From Bullera alba (lineage: Eukaryota > Basidiomycota > Tremellomycetes > Tremellales > Bulleraceae), in the NCBI GenBank assembly GCA_001600095.1, contig BCIX01000001.1, positions 3,559,198 to 3,623,197 of the forward strand: DNA of 64,000 bases. Reading direction: 5' to 3'. Made by a program: the position numbers and the translations under genes. Numbering within the stretch: position 1 is the stretch's first letter; each line of letters starts with the position of its first letter. The notes beneath the pieces are model-generated. The model was not told the DNA's origin and did not search any database. It saw only the letters and a list, made by a program, of their open reading frames with translations. Of the stretch, positions 60,177 through 64,000 are shown piece after piece.

Positions 60177-60899
60177 ATGGCCACTGTAGCCACCAACGCC
60201 ACTGCCCCTGCTCCGTCTTTCCAGTCCGCAGAGTCGACGAAGATGATGCAAGACTATTGCAAGAAAGTCCTTTCCGAGAACGCTTCGGTCCATGGTGAGC
60301 TTGATGAAGCTATAACCGAAGCAATTCTGTTGATGCACGACCCCGCCACTTCTGCGGAGAGACTGCAAGCCCTGTCGACTCAGATTGACGCAGCTGTCAA
60401 CCAGGCTGCTGAGCCGATGAGCAAGATCAGCGCTCTCGTCTCTCTGGCCTTCTTCAACTCGAACTACACCGCCCGCGATGACACTGAGGGCTTTGCCAAA
60501 TCCATTGGTGATGCTTCGAAGCTCTGAGACCAAGAGCTCACTGCAAAAGGAGAAGAAATCACCGACAGCGACCTCTTCAAATCCTGCAACAACATCATGA
60601 CCAAAGCAGGCATCAGAACCCAAGTGTATCAAATCGGGACCTCTGAGCCTGGGCGAGGCGATCTCGGCAAGCCGGTCGAGCACATCAACTTGATATTTCC
60701 GGCAGGAGTGGAGTCGAGTGAGGACGGAAGGAAGGCAGTGCAGAGCGAAGTCGATGACAGCTGTGGCGACAACGTCGCATGGTCCGTCACTGTGGTGTCT
60801 CAGGACGAGTATCACCCCTACCTACCAATGGGTGTGGACGACAAGATGGGTCCGAATGAGTCCAAGGCTGAGCTCCAGCTCGCAGCTCGGGACACATAG
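60177..60899 (+). CDS. Orphan gene B: ORF with in-frame TGA, rescued by a 42-nt intron
   Basis: From ATG 60177 the frame is open to TGA at 60525-60527, then continues open in the same frame to TAG at 60897-60899. A 42-nt intron (60508-60549: donor gtgatg, branch-like ctcac, acceptor caaaag) removes the stop and keeps the frame, giving 226 aa; I prefer this model. The alternatives are a nonsense mutation (pseudogene) or stop readthrough. The protein is helical in its first half (MMQDYCKKVLSENASVHGEL, then ALSTQIDAAVNQAAEPMSKI) and mixed in the second (VEHINLIFPAGVESSEDGRK, VAWSVTVVSQDEYHPYLP). I see no family signature. The donor is non-consensus at +4 and +5, so the intron needs transcript proof. 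Confidence 0.45.
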
Positions 60900-61495
60900 A
60901 TGAATCATGATAGGCAAGGTGAGGAGGAGGAGACTAGTCAAGTCAGTTGAGGTCAGTCCAAGGTCAGTCCTCCCACGCCCCTAGTCGATTCGAATCCTTT
61001 GGTTCACGAGATCATAGACGGGGTGTACATTGTTTGATTGGATTACGGCTATGAGACGAATGAAGACAAAGAGCCGGACCGTCGCACGATTGTGACCGTC
61101 ACACTTCGCCCGTCTGTCATCGGCGCATCACCTGAGCGCAGCTGCGCAACGGTCCGCACGATCTCAGGTATGACGTATGATTTCATGCCGATGTGGGAGA
61201 GCACTACCATTTGTGGGTTTCAGATGATCGTTCTTTTTCCAGGAGAACCCCCATGAATGAACGGATTAATTCCAGACTGCAGAGGGTGCGACCGCATACA
61301 GAGACCAGTGTACAAGTCTCGACGTTTCCTGCTCTCAAGTCTCAACTCCGTGGTTATCACCTTTTACGCCCCATTTCCCACTGGCCATCAACCGTTCTAC
61401 TCCAATTTGATTCCCTATCAGTGCTGCACGTCAATTCTACCGCCTGGACTCAGCTCGACTCCTATCACAAGGCCAGAGTCAGACTCACCCACACA
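60900..61495. other. Intergenic between orphans B and C
   Basis: About 600 bases. The frame of orphan C stays open back to 61193, but the composition changes (S/T/L-rich, no helix pattern) upstream of ATG 61496, and I treat that part as leader. Confidence 0.4.
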
Positions 61496-62404
61496 ATGTC
61501 TGACCATACCAGAGCTAAGAACAAGGAATCAACTGAGCAGGCCAGCGCATTAAACGGTACAGCGCTGCGAGAGACATTCATCGGACGTCTTGCAAACACC
61601 TGTCGACAGCTCTGCAGAGAGGTCAACGATCAAGCCTCAATCGATGACGCCAATCATCACTGCTCAATCGCGTTATGGACAGAACTCAAGCTTGACGGGT
61701 CAACCTCCGCCGAGGCTTTGTCTGTTGCTGAAAAGGCCATGTCTGCCACGGAGGTCAAAGCCAAGAGCGCTAATGAGTGGTGCAAGGTGGTTCTCTCGGA
61801 GATTGACAACTATGCCGGTTACCTGGACGCCTTGACGGATGAACAGATTGCCTCATCGCAAGCCAATTCCGTCGCGCAAGGCAACCCTACGTGTGACCAC
61901 TACCGAGACTTCTGCCTCAGCACAATGTCTGCCAAGCAACAAAGCGAGGCGATTCGTATGGGACCGGTGACTGACTTCTTCAGCGTGTTGAGTGGAGCCC
62001 TTCGTTCGTGCGGCCAACGCTTGCAAACAGGGACAATGACTTTGGCACAAGCTTCGCAATCGCTACATGGTCTAGCTGGTAGCTTCGACCGCATGACTGC
62101 AGACATAGTGAGGCGAGCTGCCGGAGGACCTGTCGGTGACCGTCAAGCAACTACCACTGCTGGGGGAGCGTCAGCAAACGGACAGATTGTTTCTGCTCAA
62201 TCGACGGCTCTGGTGAACAAGTGAGTCACATCTTTTCGTGACAGGTCTGCGTGACTGATCCATCGATCCTGTCAGTTCGACTCCAGGAGTTATCCTCGGA
62301 GGCGGTCAGTCATCAAGGTGAGAATGAGGGAGAGTGTTCGGGACTGAAGACTAACTTATCACGACTGCAGCTCCCAGTACAACCTACGAAGTCGCCAGTC
62401 TTGA
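61496..62404 (+). CDS. Orphan gene C of a three-gene run
   Basis: Three exons (61496-62220, 62276-62317, 62371-62404) give 266 aa. I know no homologue. The chain is mostly helical (ETFIGRLANTCRQLCREVND; HHCSIALWTELKL; SEAIRMGPVTDFFSVLSGAL), with six Cys spread through residues 35-165. The C-terminus is a short Gly/Ser tail (TPGVILGGGQSS). Start choice: ATG 61496 follows an A-rich context (cacacaatg) and begins the charged N-terminus, whereas the same frame runs open upstream without helix character. The two downstream introns are normal in length and signals, which supports a real, expressed gene. Confidence 0.5.
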
Positions 62405-62531
62405 CAGAATCAAGGGTCGGAGGAGAGGTATCGCTAACCGTGTATCGCGCCTGCTACTTGACGCCATTTTCCCAGCCTGTGATGATCATTGATGATATCG
62501 TGACATCGTTCGTTGACATATTGTTTCGGCT

Positions 62532-64000
62532 CTACCCGTCAATCTTGAGCCAGCGCCATGGCTGTTCTATCCACTTCTTCCAGCTCTCCGTGAAAGCAAT
62601 CAGCTCTGCGCCCTCGAGCTATGAGAATCATGCTTAGCCGCAGTCTTGCTTGTCTTTGTCATCGCCTTGATCACTCACCAGTCTATGATCTGCGCTCCAT
62701 CCTACTGGACACCTAAGAACAGCTCTCGCTCCCGCCTTCTCCACCATCCCTGGATCCAATTTCATTCCTCCATCCCGCATCGTCCACTCAATCTCCCACT
62801 TTGCCCTTCCAACAGCACAGATTGCCAACGCGCCATTGGGGGGCAAGATCGGCATTGCACCTATCGACTCGCCCAACCCTCCCACCGACGAGATAATCAA
62901 ACTGGGGGATTGACCCATCGCCGTGGGTGAGGCTCTGACTGCTGATAGGTGCGAGGTTATGCTGGATAATGGGGTTGAAGGGGGTAATGGCGGTAAAGAT
63001 GGTGTCAGAAGTCCGACCTTTGGCGCCGACACAGCGATTCCAATGACACCGTCTCGTCTGATCTCCAGATGTCTATCCTGGTCTTTGGTCACCACTTTGG
63101 CTCGCATGATGGGATTCTCCTCCATGGCTAGTAACATCGATTTGACCAGGAATGTGAGCAGAGTCGTCTTCTGAGCCGCATCTAGAGGTTGTGGATCTTG
63201 AGACAGATGTGGAGGGATGTCACCGGCGATATAGGGCGGTTGTGAGGGCGCAACTTGTGGAGGGTTCAGTGCTTTGAGGTAGGGTATCAACGGCGTCAAG
63301 TCGAGAGTGTGGGAGTATCTAGACAAGTCAAGCGTCAGCTGAATATTTCTGGACGTTCGGGTTGAGGTTTGCTCACCCGAAATGAGGCACGCTGCCTTGA
63401 GGACTAAGCGCTTTCCACATCATCTTCCTTATCCTGCCAAACTCCACTCGTGTGCTTTCCGGCATCTTGGCCCTGTCTCCCGTAACCCTCGGTGCGGACA
63501 TCGTTGGCAAGGGTGTCGAACGAGCTCCTGACGATTGGGAAGAGGCTGTAATGTCGTCCTTGGTGATACGGCCATTGGGCCCACTACCCACAACATCTTG
63601 CAGATTGACGCCTAGCCTGCCAGCTAGATTCCTCACCGCCGGCGAGGATAGGATGACCTTGCGCCGCTCGTTGAACTCCCCTTCTCGCCTCTCTGGCACT
63701 GGACCAGCGAAAGTAGCGGCTCGAGGAGCCGGAGCCGCAGAGGGCAATATCGAGGCTTCACCAGAGAACGAGACGCCGGTCGAGTACTGCGACGAATCAT
63801 CATTCAGGCGGGTCTCCTCGACGTTGTGTCTAGCCGAAGGCGTAGGTGAAGGCGAAGGTTGCTGCTGTCTCTTTACAGACTCCTCGGGCTCTGCCCTAGA
63901 GGATTGTGGTTCTGGTACTGGCTCCTCCTTCCTTTGCTGGACTTCGTGAACCTCTTCTTCAGGCTCTTGGACCACAGGGCTCTCCTCTTCAACTGCCTCT
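62532..64000 (-). CDS. Mitochondrial 2-oxoacid dehydrogenase E2 acyltransferase, probably branched-chain (5' end beyond the window)
   Basis: The gene enters from the right edge. Visible exons: 64000-63377, 63318-62679 and 62618-62532. The first part is an acidic, Pro/Glu/Gln-rich linker. Then comes a peripheral subunit-binding domain (SSPAVRNLAGRLGVNLQDVVGSGPNGRITKDDI, in two pieces), which holds E1/E3. The catalytic acyltransferase domain follows: EFGRIRKMMWKAL, VPHFGYSHTLDLTPL, FLVKSMLLAMEENP, the trimer-core GVIGIAVSAPKVGLLTPSL, and ending GWSADHRLLEGAEL. The lipoyl domain and targeting peptide would lie outside the window. SADHR near the active site points to the branched-chain (DBT) rather than the pyruvate or 2-oxoglutarate type. 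Reading the first ORF without the last intron would end at 62634 and lose the active-site end. Confidence 0.85.

Noticed and set aside
60525..60527. TGA read as selenocysteine or programmed readthrough
   Set aside because: No SECIS-like hairpin was evident downstream, Dikarya lack selenocysteine machinery, and the next base context is not a known readthrough signal. A 42-nt intron explains the sequence more simply.
61193..61495. N-terminal extension of orphan C
   Set aside because: The frame is open, but the sequence has no ATG-context support or helix pattern and reads like a leader; the ATG at 61496 is preferred.

Overview
This window looks like nuclear chromosomal DNA of a basidiomycete fungus, most likely a Tremellomycete (the Cryptococcus/Kwoniella/Trichosporon side of the tree). 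The evidence is the protein set (CSF1, MED17, HUT1, SUR7/PalI, NAD-isocitrate dehydrogenase), the gene density of about one gene per 2.4 kb on both strands, and many short introns (about 35-70 nt) with GTRAGT donors. The genus assignment is inference. I joined exons by hand. For every multi-exon model below the summed exon length is a whole number of codons and the joined protein reads like its family.

Left part (1-17 kb): the 3' end of an HxxxDG acyltransferase, PP4 phosphatase catalytic subunit, an FG nucleoporin of the Nup49/Nup58 type, a low-complexity orphan, an Ofd1/Tpa1 prolyl hydroxylase, an ER-lumenal J-protein, a CRAL-TRIO membrane protein, the HUT1 nucleotide-sugar transporter, and a tandem pair of SUR7/PalI-like four-helix membrane proteins. 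The J-protein and HUT1 both serve the early secretory pathway.

Centre (17.6-36 kb): the 9.5 kb coding sequence of CSF1 (3,159 aa, bridge-like lipid transfer protein), divergent from MED17; a secreted GDSL/phospholipase-B-like enzyme; a small DMAC1-type mitochondrial membrane protein; and glutamine synthetase behind a TATA box and a 1.4 kb upstream region.

Right part (36-64 kb): a low-complexity orphan below a 2.9 kb gene-free stretch, NAD-isocitrate dehydrogenase catalytic subunit (IDH2) divergent from a nucleolin/Nsr1-like protein, a 1,288-aa glutamine-rich putative coregulator with a LisH-like helix and a separate LYxWW segment, an RRM protein, a small membrane orphan, the mitochondrial carnitine/acylcarnitine carrier, a lysine-rich orphan, three consecutive orphan genes on the plus strand, and the 3' part of a mitochondrial 2-oxoacid dehydrogenase E2 (probably branched-chain) running off the right edge.

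Most genes are housekeeping. IDH2, the carnitine carrier, the E2 and the DMAC1-like protein are mitochondrial, but they do not form an operon-like unit and no biosynthetic cluster, virus, transposon, CRISPR or tRNA was seen. The most unusual items are the split LisH/WW regulator, the orphan trio at 59-62.4 kb (one has an in-frame TGA that only a 42-nt intron removes), a GC-AG intron, several micro-exons, and a TCACGTGAC element repeated in three promoters.
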